From Coriobacteriaceae bacterium (GTDB taxonomy: Bacteria; Actinomycetota; Coriobacteriia; Anaerosomatales; SLCP01), in NCBI GenBank assembly GCA_003563465.1, contig PWVH01000070.1:1-32031 (forward strand): a stretch of DNA of 32,031 bases. The letters run 5' to 3'. Of this stretch, positions 1-6,975 are shown piece after piece. The position numbers and the translations under genes are program-made. Each line of letters begins with the position of its first letter. The first letter of the stretch is position 1. The notes below the pieces were generated by a model. It had not been told where the DNA came from. It did not search any database and saw only the letters and a list, made by a program, of their open reading frames with translations.

Positions 1-213
1 GAGGCGAGTTGGTACAACTCGCACACGAACAGACTCATCTCGTCAACGAGCGTCACACGGGTGATGGCACCCAACTGGTGCTCCGCGTACCCAAGAGCCT
101 CGTCGGCCGCTTCGAGCCGTTCGCTATCGAGAAAGGACTCCCGAACGAAGATGATTGACGGCTTCAGGCAGTGGTTACGACCGCGCGCCCACGGCCTGTC
201 GAGTGCGAAACGG
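1..213 (-). CDS. Possible partial CDS, start unclear, runs off the left edge
   Basis: One minus-strand frame stays open from about position 237, inside the 3' end of lexA, to the window edge. Read from about 213 it gives an acidic, helix-like sequence containing RESFLDSERLEAADEALGY and TRVTLVDEMSLFVCELYQLA, which looks more like a protein than an antisense shadow. No ATG or GTG occurs in this frame before the edge; the only usual start is a TTG well inside (HQLGAIT), and CTG is another option. It may be a gene with an unusual start, a decayed gene downstream of lexA, or chance. I do not recognise the family. The listed end is only the first codons after the lexA stop. Confidence 0.27.
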
Positions 214-216
214 TGC

Positions 217-840
217 TCAGAGCGTTCTGAACAAGGCTACCACCTTGCCAAGAATCGTCACATCCTGAACGTAGATGGGCTCTTGTGAGGGGTTCTCCGG
301 TTGCAGGCGTACCCGATCGCTTTCTCTGAAGAACCGTTTCACCGTGGCCTCGTCCTCTAAGAGGGCCACCACGATATCACCGTCTTCGGCTGTGTTCTGT
401 TGACGAACGACCACGTGGTCTCCCTCCAGGATGCCTGCCTCGATCATCGAATTACCGCGTATTCGCAGTATGAAGGTCGACTCACCGGCCATCTCCGCCG
501 GAAGCGGTATCGTAGCTTCGATGTTCTCAGAGGCCAGAATAGGGGAGCCAGCAGCTACCTGCCCGACAAGCGGCACCGCACGCACCTGCCCGTAATCCAC
601 TCCTCGATCTGTGTCACGGTAGTCCAACACCTCCACGGCACGCGGCTTGGATGGATCCCTCCGTATGAAGCCCTTCTCCTCCAGCGATGCCAGGTGCGCA
701 TGCACCGTTGAGGACGAGGACAATCCGACAGCCTCGCCGATCTCACGCACCGATGGTGGAAAACCCCTGCGGTGGATCTCCGCACGTATGAAATCCAGAA
801 TCTGCTTCTGCCGATCGGTTATCTGCCGTCTGTAGGACAT
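217..840 (-). CDS. lexA: LexA repressor, SOS response master regulator
   Basis: LexA binds SOS boxes and cleaves itself when RecA filaments form on damaged DNA. The 207-aa protein has an N-terminal winged helix (about residues 1-70, with PPSVREIGEAVGLSSSSTVH as recognition region). The S24 autoprotease domain follows, with the Ala97-Gly98 cleavage site (QVAAGSP), catalytic Ser131 (RGNSM) and catalytic Lys168 (EATVKRF). The start at 840 is preferred over the upstream ATG at 894-903 because GAGGGGG lies five bases ahead of it and the extra 21 residues are not LexA-like. A LexA box lies 17 bases upstream of the start, so autoregulation is very likely. It diverges from the LysM gene, as in Bacillus (yneA) and Mycobacterium (Rv2719c). 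Confidence 0.97.
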   Translation of the reverse strand: MSYRRQITDRQKQILDFIRAEIHRRGFPPSVREIGEAVGLSSSSTVHAHLASLEEKGFIRRDPSKPRAVEVLDYRDTDRGVDYGQVRAVPLVGQVAAGSPILASENIEATIPLPAEMAGESTFILRIRGNSMIEAGILEGDHVVVRQQNTAEDGDIVVALLEDEATVKRFFRESDRVRLQPENPSQEPIYVQDVTILGKVVALFRTL

Positions 841-857
841 GTCGTCCCCCTCGTGAC

Positions 858-871
858 CGAAAACATGTTCG
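858..871 (-). promoter_or_regulatory. LexA box in the lexA leader (autoregulation)
   Basis: CGAAAACATGTTCG on the plus strand is one mismatch from the Gram-positive LexA consensus CGAAC-RNRY-GTTCG. It lies just downstream of a possible lexA -10 (TACACT, complement of 878-883) and -35 (TTGCAT, complement of 902-907, 18-base spacer). A bound repressor here would block lexA transcription start. Confidence 0.8.
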
Positions 872-927
872 CTGCAAAGTGTAGCCGATGGCATGGATAC
901 CATGCAAACACTCGTTCGATTCAGAGC

Positions 928-974
928 TTGACAACGAACAGGTGTTCGCTACAATTGTATCGAACACCTGTTCG
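928..974 (+). promoter_or_regulatory. SOS promoter of the LysM gene with two LexA boxes
   Basis: A near-consensus sigma-A promoter, TTGACA (928-933), 16-base spacer, TACAAT (950-955), faces the LysM gene. LexA box 1, CGAACAGGTGTTCG (935-948), fills the spacer and matches the consensus exactly. Box 2, CGAACACCTGTTCG (961-974), lies at the expected transcription start and keeps both CGAAC and GTTCG arms. The boxes are 26 bases apart centre to centre. A strong promoter occluded twice is the expected design for a tightly repressed, strongly induced SOS gene. Confidence 0.9.
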
Positions 975-1045
975 TATTCGGCATGTCAGACCTGAGGAAT
1001 AGGGTCTGAGGTAGGCGGCTAACCGAAGACACTGGAGGATGTAGG

Positions 1046-1426
1046 GTGGGAGTGCGCGGCGGACATGCAGGGCATCGGGCGGTGAAACAAACTCCCCGAA
1101 CTCACGAAAAGAGCAATCGTCTTTGCGGCAGGCTTGTAGGTGAATGGGTGGCGGTCGTCATAGTCGCCTTAACTCTGACTCTTGCTTGTCTTGCCGCGAT
1201 TCAGGTGACCGATGCGGACGAAATCGACACTTCTCAGGTGATCGTCCAGCCCGGAGACAACCTATGGTCTCTCGCTGTCGAAAACCCCGTACCTGAACTT
1301 TCAGTTGCAGAGACCTGCAATCTTATCAAGCGCATCAACGGCATGGAGACCTCTTCTCTGAATGCTGGTGAAGTCATAGATGTGCCCATTGCACAAGAGA
1401 GCGGCTGGACCGTCGTGTCTCGCTGA
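1046..1426 (+). CDS. Membrane-anchored LysM protein, YneA/ChiZ-like SOS division inhibitor candidate
   Basis: A 126-aa protein with a basic N-terminus, one transmembrane segment (about residues 33-53) and an extracytoplasmic LysM domain (about 64-115, IVQPGDNLWSLA). This is the architecture of Bacillus YneA and mycobacterial Rv2719c/ChiZ, SOS proteins that delay division and are also encoded divergently from lexA. The GTG start at 1046 has GGAGG seven bases ahead. Two LexA boxes overlap its promoter, so damage induction is well supported by the sequence. Function as a division inhibitor is inferred from architecture, promoter and neighbours rather than from sequence identity. No catalytic domain is visible, only the LysM peptidoglycan-binding module. 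Confidence 0.85.
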   Translation: MGVRGGHAGHRAVKQTPRTHEKSNRLCGRLVGEWVAVVIVALTLTLACLAAIQVTDADEIDTSQVIVQPGDNLWSLAVENPVPELSVAETCNLIKRINGMETSSLNAGEVIDVPIAQESGWTVVSR

Positions 1427-1492
1427 GCACTTCAGCTGTGTCTTTGCCCCATTCAGCTCGTCAGTTCTGACCCGGGTGAATTCACCGTTGAA

Positions 1493-1539
1493 ACCCTATA
1501 TGTTGTGTGTTAGTCTCACTGACAACCAATATATAGGGG
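1493..1539 (+). promoter_or_regulatory. Paired NrdR boxes upstream of the nrdR-nrdD operon
   Basis: Box 1 is ACCCTATATGTTGTGT (1493-1508), matching 14 of 16 bases of the NrdR consensus ACACWATATATWGTGT. Box 2 is AACCAATATATAGGGG (1524-1539), matching 12 of 16 with a perfect CAATATATAG core. Their starts are 31 bases apart, about three helical turns, the usual spacing of cooperative NrdR sites. A possible promoter, TTGAAA (1488-1493), 17 bases, TAGTCT (1511-1516), would be overlapped by box 1. The nearest start is nrdR at 1547. Confidence 0.85.
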
Positions 1540-1546
1540 TGGAAGC

Positions 1547-1996
1547 ATGCGGTGCCCGTTCTGTGGTCATGGGGAGACGAAAGTGGTCGACTCCCGTGTC
1601 TCCGAATCTCAAGATGCGATTCGTCGCCGCCGCGAGTGCCTCTCGTGCACCAAGCGATTCACGACTTATGAGCGCCGTGAGGAGATGCCGCTCATGGTGC
1701 TCAAGAGAGACGGCTCCACGGAGCCTTTCGATCGAGGCAAGTTGCTTCGCGGGCTTGTGGTGGCCACTGCGAAACGAGGCGTGGGAACCGAGCGGCTCGA
1801 GGAGCTCATCGATGACGTCGAGGTCGAGCTGTACAACGAGTTCCGCTACGAGATCGACTCCAAGGTACTTGGAGACATGGTGCTCGAAAGACTCAAGGAC
1901 CTCGACCGGGTGGCGTACATACGCTTTGCCTCGGTCTACAAGTCATTCGAGAACGTGGACGAGTTCACGTCGGAACTCCGTGACCTGAAGGACTGA
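1547..1996 (+). CDS. nrdR: Transcriptional repressor NrdR
   Basis: NrdR represses ribonucleotide reductase genes when dATP is high. The 149-aa protein has the N-terminal zinc ribbon (Cys3, Cys6, Cys31, Cys34) with the basic DNA-binding stretch between the pairs. An ATP-cone follows from about residue 46 to 136 (PLMVLKRDGSTEPFDRGKL). Length and both domains are typical of the family. It is the first gene of the dNTP operon and sits directly behind two NrdR boxes, so it should repress itself together with nrdD, the redoxin, nrdG, dut and the NUDIX gene. Confidence 0.97.
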   Translation: MRCPFCGHGETKVVDSRVSESQDAIRRRRECLSCTKRFTTYERREEMPLMVLKRDGSTEPFDRGKLLRGLVVATAKRGVGTERLEELIDDVEVELYNEFRYEIDSKVLGDMVLERLKDLDRVAYIRFASVYKSFENVDEFTSELRDLKD

Positions 1997-2068
1997 CCGC
2001 TCAACTGACGGATGGTGGCCGCAACTGAGTGCTCCTCGGCGCTCAGTATGGACAGATGGGGGATTGCG

Positions 2069-4186
2069 ATGGTCATGGAGCGCGTGGTCAACGTCATCAG
2101 GCACAAAGCTGACAACAAGGGTGCCGACTCCACCGACATCGCCCTGTTGGTCTCTACTACCTCAGGCCAGGAAATCGACGCCTGGGACCGCTCGCGCATA
2201 ACCGATTCCCTTATGAAGGAGGCCGGCCTTGCACGACAGGTCGCAGAAGAGATAGCCCTGGCCGTCGAAGACCGTATAGACGGCACGAACCTCATGACGG
2301 TGACCACCGCGATAATCCGTGAGATGGTCGACCTCGAGTTCTTGCAGCGTGGGATGACTCTAGCTCACAAGAAGCATAGCCACCTGGGTCTTCCGATGTG
2401 GGATGTCGAGCAGATAATCACCAACGCCAACAAGGAGAACAGCAATACGACTCATAACCCCGAGTCGATAAACCTAACCATCGCGGAGACGATACTGAAA
2501 GAGTTCGCACTGCGCAGGGTGTTCAGCGAAGACGTCGCCGAAGCGCATTATGTCGGCGATGTTCATCTTCACGACCTGGGATTCATAATCAGGCCCTATT
2601 GCGGCGGACACAGCCTCGATTACATCAAGAAGTTCGGATTGAATCTGCCCAACATCACCAGCGTCTCGAAACCCGCCAAACACGCCGAGGTTCTGATCGG
2701 CCACATGGTCAAGATGGCCTCGGCGCTTCAGGCTCACTACGCTGGAGCAGTTGGCTGGGAAGCGATCAACATCTTCTTCGCACCCTATCTTGTGGACAAG
2801 AGCGAAGATGAGATCGACCAGCTCGCCCAGATGCTGATCTTCGAGTTCAATCAACTCGCAGGCGCACGCGGTAGCCAGGTCGTGTTCACAGACTTCAACC
2901 TGTACTTCAACGTCCCCAGCCACTTCACCGACACGCCTGCGATAGGACCCGGTGGTGAACTCACCGGCAAGACCTACGGAGAGTACGAGCCGGAGGCGCA
3001 GCGCTTTCTCCGAGCGATGATGCGCGTCTATCTCAAAGGTGACGCCACCGGAAAGACCTTCGTGTTCCCAAAGCCTCTCCTCCACATAAGCGAGGACTTC
3101 TTCCGAACCCCGGGTCATGAGGAATTCCTAGAACTAGCATGCGCGGTTGCAAGCAAACAGGGCATCACCTATTTCGTATTCGACCGTGGTGATGAGGTCA
3201 CCGTATCTCAGTGCTGCAGGCTAAAGCTGAAGCTCAGCCAGGATCAACTCCGTGAAACGTCGACCCCCGAAGTCATGCGCTTCTCCGCACTGCAGAACGT
3301 CACCATCAACCTTCCTAGAATCGCCTACAAGGCCCGTGGCAACGACCAGGCACTGTTCATGGAAGTCAACAAAGCACTCGAACTCGTCGCCAAAGCCCAC
3401 GTCCAGAAGCGGGCCTTCATCAAGGAGCTGTTGGATCTTGGTCATCAAGGTCCCCTCGGCTTACTCACCCAGAACCTCGACGGCCAACCCTACTTGAAGG
3501 AGGACCGTCTTACCTACCTCGCGGGATTGATTGGCCTGAACGAACTGGTGCAGGTACACACCGGTAATCAGCTGCACGAATCCGACGAGACGCTACGATT
3601 CGGACTGAAAGTGGTTTCCGCGATGAGCCTCAAATGTCGTGAGCTCTCCGAGCGTCACGGCATCAACATGATTCTAGAGGAAAGTCCGGCGGAGTCTGCG
3701 GGTTATCGGCTTGCAAAGCTCGACATGAAGTACTGGCCCGAGCAGGCGGCTGCCGTCGTGAAGGGCGATCTGGCCAGCAGCAACTACTACTACACCAACT
3801 CCGTGCACATCGCCGTGGATGCAGAGATCGACTACATAGAACGCGTGGAGAAGCAGTCGCGTTTCCATCCGCTCATCGAGGCGGGTGCGATCGTGCACGT
3901 ATGGCTCGGCGAGCACGAGCCCGATCCTCGATCGATCAAGTCTTTCGTGGAGAGGGCCTTCCGCAATACCCAGTGTGCGCAAATTGCTTTCAGTCCGGAG
4001 TTCACCGTATGCGAGTCTTGTCAGCGCACGACTCGCGGACTGAAGACCCAGTGTCCGCTCTGCGGCTCCATGGACGTCTATGGCGTCACCCGTATAGTCG
4101 GTTACTTCAGCAAGATCCAAACCTGGAACCGCAGCAAGATCGGTGAGCTTTACGACAGGGTCCGGACCGACCTCGAGAGACTATAG
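2069..4186 (+). CDS. nrdD: Anaerobic (class III) ribonucleoside-triphosphate reductase
   Basis: This oxygen-sensitive glycyl-radical enzyme reduces ribonucleoside triphosphates to dNTPs. The protein has about 705 residues: an N-terminal ATP-cone (about 1-95) for allosteric activity control, then the ten-stranded barrel with the cysteine pair Cys382-Cys383 (VSQCCRLKL). A C-terminal zinc site follows (Cys648, Cys651, Cys662, Cys665). The glycyl radical loop is RIVGYFS with predicted radical Gly678. The start at 2069 is chosen because GGGGGA lies five bases upstream and the protein then begins at the ATP-cone; an earlier in-frame ATG at 2012 adds 19 unlikely residues. The activase gene nrdG and a redoxin follow in the same operon. 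No aerobic reductase is seen here. Confidence 0.96.
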   Translation: MVMERVVNVIRHKADNKGADSTDIALLVSTTSGQEIDAWDRSRITDSLMKEAGLARQVAEEIALAVEDRIDGTNLMTVTTAIIREMVDLEFLQRGMTLAHKKHSHLGLPMWDVEQIITNANKENSNTTHNPESINLTIAETILKEFALRRVFSEDVAEAHYVGDVHLHDLGFIIRPYCGGHSLDYIKKFGLNLPNITSVSKPAKHAEVLIGHMVKMASALQAHYAGAVGWEAINIFFAPYLVDKSEDEIDQLAQMLIFEFNQLAGARGSQVVFTDFNLYFNVPSHFTDTPAIGPGGELTGKTYGEYEPEAQRFLRAMMRVYLKGDATGKTFVFPKPLLHISEDFFRTPGHEEFLELACAVASKQGITYFVFDRGDEVTVSQCCRLKLKLSQDQLRETSTPEVMRFSALQNVTINLPRIAYKARGNDQALFMEVNKALELVAKAHVQKRAFIKELLDLGHQGPLGLLTQNLDGQPYLKEDRLTYLAGLIGLNELVQVHTGNQLHESDETLRFGLKVVSAMSLKCRELSERHGINMILEESPAESAGYRLAKLDMKYWPEQAAAVVKGDLASSNYYYTNSVHIAVDAEIDYIERVEKQSRFHPLIEAGAIVHVWLGEHEPDPRSIKSFVERAFRNTQCAQIAFSPEFTVCESCQRTTRGLKTQCPLCGSMDVYGVTRIVGYFSKIQTWNRSKIGELYDRVRTDLERL

Positions 4187-4230
4187 ACCCACTGCAGCAC
4201 TCGAACGGGAAGACCGAGAAGGGGGAGAGC

Positions 4231-4476
4231 GTGAACGTGAAGCTGTTCGTCAAGGACGAGTGTCCGCGTTGCCCGGCAGCCAAACGTGCCTGTGAAGGGC
4301 TGGAGCGGGTCGAGATCTTCGATGTGGCAAGTGTCGAGGGGTTGGCCGAGGCGTCGTTCTACTCGGTGCTTTCCACACCAACGGTGCTCGTGGTCGACTC
4401 CATAGGCACAGAAGTGGCTTGTTGGCGAGGCGAAGCGCCTGACCGCTCGGCACTGACTTCGATACTGGCGTCATGA
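4231..4476 (+). CDS. Glutaredoxin/NrdH-like thiol redoxin of the nrd operon
   Basis: An 81-aa thioredoxin-fold protein with a CPRC active site at residues 11-14 after the first strand (KLFVKDECPRCPAAK) and the cis-proline loop STPTVLVV. It has the size of NrdH/glutaredoxin-type redoxins. GGGGGAG precedes the GTG start. The gene lies between nrdD and nrdG and overlaps nrdG by four bases (ATGA), so it is very likely made together with them. The likely role is to donate electrons to NrdD. Some class III reductases use a redoxin instead of formate; which applies here is inference from context. Confidence 0.85.
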   Translation: MNVKLFVKDECPRCPAAKRACEGLERVEIFDVASVEGLAEASFYSVLSTPTVLVVDSIGTEVACWRGEAPDRSALTSILAS

Positions 4477-5225
4477 GAACGGTCCGCGAGACACCTGTCG
4501 TCTCACAGAAGAGCGTGCTCCTTGCTCATGAGTGTCCCTCCCGGCGCCTCGCGGGTTTCATGTCGACAGGAATGCTCGACTGGCCCGGAAGAATCGCTGC
4601 CACCTTGTTCTTGAGCGGGTGTACCCTTCGCTGCCCGTACTGTCACAATCCCGAATTCGTCGATACCGCTTCCGCCCTGAATACGTGGGAAGAGGTGCTC
4701 TCCCACCTGTCGCTGCGCAGAGGTTGGATCGACGGCGTGGTCATCACAGGCGGCGAACCTACCGACGATCCGGACCTGCTCTCTCTCCTCGAAGCGGTAG
4801 CGACACGCGGTCTCAAAGCCAAGCTCGACACCAACGGTACACGGCCTGACGTGCTGCGCAGCGCAATCGCGCAAGGACTCGTAGACTACGTGGCTCTCGA
4901 CATCAAGACGCTTCCCGAGCAATACGGAAAGGTGGGAGATCATCGAGCTGGCGCTTCCGTGCCGGAAAGCATAGCCGTTCTACTAGAAGCCGGTATTTCG
5001 CACGAGTTCCGAACGACAGTCTACACGCCGGTCATCGCCCTGGACGAGCTGCCCAATCTTGCCTCCATGCTCGCCGGTGGCGAGCTCTACGCCCTTCAGC
5101 AGTTCCGCCCGACTCGCACTTTGGACCCCGATGCAGCCGATGTCCCGCCTGCTCCACCCGCAGCGGTCTACGCTGCAGCTGAGGCTTGTTCCCGGTACCT
5201 TCCCACCGTCACTAGAGGAGTGTGA
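4473..5225 (+). CDS. nrdG: Anaerobic RNR activating protein, radical SAM
   Basis: NrdG uses a 4Fe-4S cluster and S-adenosylmethionine to install the glycyl radical on NrdD. The 250-aa protein has the radical SAM motif CTLRCPYC (Cys50, Cys54, Cys57) and the SAM-binding TGGEP motif. At about 250 residues it belongs to the longer NrdG type found with archaeal or Thermotoga-like NrdD, not the short E. coli type. The start overlaps the redoxin stop (ATGA) and has no strong ribosome-binding site, which suggests translational coupling. The stop overlaps the next start (GTGA). Confidence 0.93.
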   Translation: MRTVRETPVVSQKSVLLAHECPSRRLAGFMSTGMLDWPGRIAATLFLSGCTLRCPYCHNPEFVDTASALNTWEEVLSHLSLRRGWIDGVVITGGEPTDDPDLLSLLEAVATRGLKAKLDTNGTRPDVLRSAIAQGLVDYVALDIKTLPEQYGKVGDHRAGASVPESIAVLLEAGISHEFRTTVYTPVIALDELPNLASMLAGGELYALQQFRPTRTLDPDAADVPPAPPAAVYAAAEACSRYLPTVTRGV

Positions 5226-5665
5226 CTCGCGGGGTGCACCTCGAGATACTAAGAACCGACCATGATCTGCCCCTTCCAAGATACGCGCACCCGGGCGATG
5301 CCGGATTGGACCTCTACGCCGCTCAAGACGTCATTCTTGCTCCTTTTGAGCGCCACCTTATGCCTACGGGCATTGCAGTAGCCATTCCGGAGGGATACGC
5401 AGGTTTCGTGCAGCCACGAAGTGGGTTGGCAATCAAGCAGGGGTTGAGCCTCGTGAACAGCCCGGGCCTTATCGACAGCCACTACCGTGGCGAGATCCGG
5501 GTCATTCTCATCAACCTCGACCCCGATACGCCTGTAGACGTCAAACGCGGAGACAAGATCGCCCAGCTGGTGATTCAGCCGGTAGCCCGCGTGGAGCTTA
5601 GCGAGGTCGACGCTTTGAGCCAGACCACGAGAGGGGAGGGCGGGTTTGGCAGCACCGGAGTGTGA
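5222..5665 (+). CDS. dut: dUTP diphosphatase (dUTPase)
   Basis: Hydrolyses dUTP to dUMP and pyrophosphate, keeping uracil out of DNA and supplying the dTMP precursor. The 147-aa homotrimeric-type enzyme has all five motifs: DAGLDLY (26-32), PRSGLA (65-70), GLIDSHYRGE (82-91, with catalytic Asp85), RGDKIAQLV (109-117) and the C-terminal arm RGEGGFGSTG (137-146). The GTG start overlaps the nrdG stop by four bases, so the gene belongs to the NrdR-controlled operon. Confidence 0.96.
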   Translation: MTRGVHLEILRTDHDLPLPRYAHPGDAGLDLYAAQDVILAPFERHLMPTGIAVAIPEGYAGFVQPRSGLAIKQGLSLVNSPGLIDSHYRGEIRVILINLDPDTPVDVKRGDKIAQLVIQPVARVELSEVDALSQTTRGEGGFGSTGV

Positions 5666-6110
5666 TCCACTGCGTGTGCGTGTGGCGGCTCTCGCCGTCT
5701 TCGACGACAGGGTGGTTCTCGTAAGACATCGCAAAGGCGAGTCGGTCTATCACCTTCTGCCTGGGGGTGGGGTACGACGACGAGAGACCCTCGGCCAAGC
5801 GCTAGTGCGCGAGATGGCCGAGGAGACAGGCCTGCGAGTACTCATCGGTCGTCCACTCATCATCAACGACACTATAGATCCAACCGGAAAGAGGCACGTG
5901 GTCAACATCACCTTCGAGGTGAAGATCACCGGCGGACAACTCACCCGCACCTCCAGCGACCCTCGCGTTGAGGGAGTCGATCATGTAACCGTAGCAGAGC
6001 TCCTGACTCTCGACCTGCGCCCGCCGATAGCTCGAGAGCTTGCAGAAGCACTCACGCACCCTCAACTCTACCGTGCCGTCTATCTAGGCAGCCTTTTCGT
6101 TCCGGATTAG
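5646..6110 (+). CDS. NUDIX hydrolase
   Basis: A 154-aa NUDIX fold enzyme with an intact box at residues 41-63: Gly41, five residues, Glu47, seven residues, Arg55-Glu56, then Glu59-Glu60-Thr-Gly-Leu. These residues bind the metal for pyrophosphohydrolysis of nucleoside-diphosphate-linked substrates. The TTG start at 5646 has GGAGG a few bases upstream and overlaps the dut end by 20 bases. As last gene of the dNTP operon, clean-up of damaged or surplus nucleotides is a reasonable guess, but the substrate cannot be read from the sequence. Confidence 0.9.
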   Translation: MAAPECDPLRVRVAALAVFDDRVVLVRHRKGESVYHLLPGGGVRRRETLGQALVREMAEETGLRVLIGRPLIINDTIDPTGKRHVVNITFEVKITGGQLTRTSSDPRVEGVDHVTVAELLTLDLRPPIARELAEALTHPQLYRAVYLGSLFVPD

Positions 6111-6459
6111 TCGACCGGTGCCCACCAAAGAGGGGGTCCGCTCTCTTGTGATGACAGATGTGACCGGACCACGATAGACACTGCTCACGGCCGAGCATGC
6201 CTCGCCAGGCAGGCCCCGGGCTGCGACCCCTGCGCGGCACCGGGGCCTGCGCGAAGCCGGTGACACGCATTCAGCAGCGCTCATGCACCCATACCCGTAT
6301 GTCGGATAATGTATCTTATGGGCAGTCCCGCTTAGAGCAATCCTCCCGGCATTCGAACAGCCCTCTAGAGAAAAGTCGTGCTCGAGTCGCAAACCAGCCC
6401 GAGACAGACCGACTCGCTCGTTCCTACGTGCTCCGGTTTTTGCTAGGTTTATATACATC
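6111..6459. other. Non-coding stretch rich in inverted repeats
   Basis: No convincing gene lies in these 349 bases. Several inverted repeats stand in series: GGTCCG/CGGACC (6135-6140 and 6165-6170), an 11-bp GC stem (6209-6219 with 6240-6250), CCCATA/TATGGG (6288-6293 and 6317-6322) and CGAGTCG/CGACTCG (6383-6389 and 6410-6416). The region follows the nrd operon and precedes a small ORF. It may hold the operon terminator together with an unassigned structured RNA. I could not match it to tmRNA, RNase P RNA, SRP RNA or a known riboswitch core. Confidence 0.45.
6209..6250 (+). terminator. Strong GC hairpin after the nrd operon
   Basis: GCAGGCCCCGG (6209-6219) pairs perfectly over 11 bp with CCGGGGCCTGC (6240-6250), with a 20-base loop. 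It is 99 bases past the NUDIX stop. There is no T-run after it, so it may be a U-less terminator, an RNA-stabilising hairpin, or part of a larger structured RNA. Confidence 0.5.
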
Positions 6460-6585
6460 GTGAACATCAAGCGACTGATATGCCTCTTACGCGGACATGT
6501 CTGGGGACCTGTCGTCAGAGAAGCCGCACACGATCAGCGCTGTCTGCGCTGTGGAAGATGGCGCAGCGGCTATGGCGGTCGATGA
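6460..6585 (+). CDS. Small CxxC protein (41 aa), zinc-ribbon-like
   Basis: A GTG-started frame encodes 41 residues: a hydrophobic CLLRGHVWG N-terminal part, then CLRCGRWRSGYGG. The pattern C-x4-GHxW ... CxxCG resembles short zinc-binding proteins such as the DUF1660-like group. One cysteine (Cys8), His13 and the CxxC pair (Cys28, Cys31) could bind zinc. TATATA lies 5-10 bases ahead of the start and there is no good ribosome-binding site, so a leaderless message is possible. Its stop is 21 bases from the end of the convergent gene at 6607. The gene is inferred from residue pattern alone. Confidence 0.5.
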   Translation: MNIKRLICLLRGHVWGPVVREAAHDQRCLRCGRWRSGYGGR

Positions 6586-6606
6586 CGGCCAGAAGTGCGT
6601 CCTATC

Positions 6607-6912
6607 CTAGTGCCCGCAGAGATGTCTCTCTTCGAACTGAGACTTGGTCATCTCGCCGAGATCTAGTTTGGCCGAGTCCAGATAGGCCCAGGCCTCTTCG
6701 GCTGAACTGAAACTTGCGATGCGAGTCACGGTCTCTGCGTTGTCGAGAGTGACAGCCTCCACGACCCAGCTCTCGTTCTCTTCGACACGCTGTGTCGGCG
6801 GTGTGCGATAGAGGATGTCGTCTCGCCATTCGAGATCGGGCTCGCCACTCTCGTCGAGTCTCGCGATTCTCAGGCGATAGAAGTCGTCTGCCGGACCGAT
6901 GATCTTCCCCAT
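6607..6912 (-). CDS. Orphan 101-aa protein under LexA control
   Basis: I do not recognise the family. The protein is acidic, soluble and without signal peptide or membrane segment. It has a probable beta-rich first half (FYRLRIARLDESGEPDLEW) and a helical region around FSSAEEAWAYLDSAKLDL, ending in HLCGH. The ATG at 6912 has GAGGTGA at good spacing. A perfect LexA box ends 13 bases before the start codon, directly abutting the ribosome-binding site, so DNA-damage induction is strongly suggested. It lies downstream of the SH3 gene on the same strand but appears to have its own control. A part in repair, mutagenesis or damage signalling is inference only. Confidence 0.75.
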   Translation of the reverse strand: MGKIIGPADDFYRLRIARLDESGEPDLEWRDDILYRTPPTQRVEENESWVVEAVTLDNAETVTRIASFSSAEEAWAYLDSAKLDLGEMTKSQFEERHLCGH

Positions 6913-6925
6913 GAGTCACCTCACG

Positions 6926-6939
6926 CGAACGCATGTTCG
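6926..6939 (-). promoter_or_regulatory. LexA box upstream of the orphan gene at 6607
   Basis: CGAACGCATGTTCG fits CGAAC-RNRY-GTTCG at every position on both strands. It is the only full match in the window outside the lexA/LysM region. It sits between the SH3 gene stop (6976) and the orphan start (6912). No clear -35/-10 pair can be assigned, but the site would overlap the transcription start. Confidence 0.85.
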
Positions 6940-6975
6940 TATCTGCTTCAGAAGAATGCGGGCCTACTCCCGAGT

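Noticed and set aside
6251..6270. GCGAAGCCGGTGACACGC resembling part of a cobalamin riboswitch
   Set aside because: The rest of the conserved core and B12 box is missing, and no cobalamin gene follows.
6084..6470. Minus-strand 128-aa open frame
   Set aside because: Residue mix is low in helix/strand pattern and rich in Arg, Gly and Ser; it crosses the inverted repeats and has no convincing ribosome-binding site.
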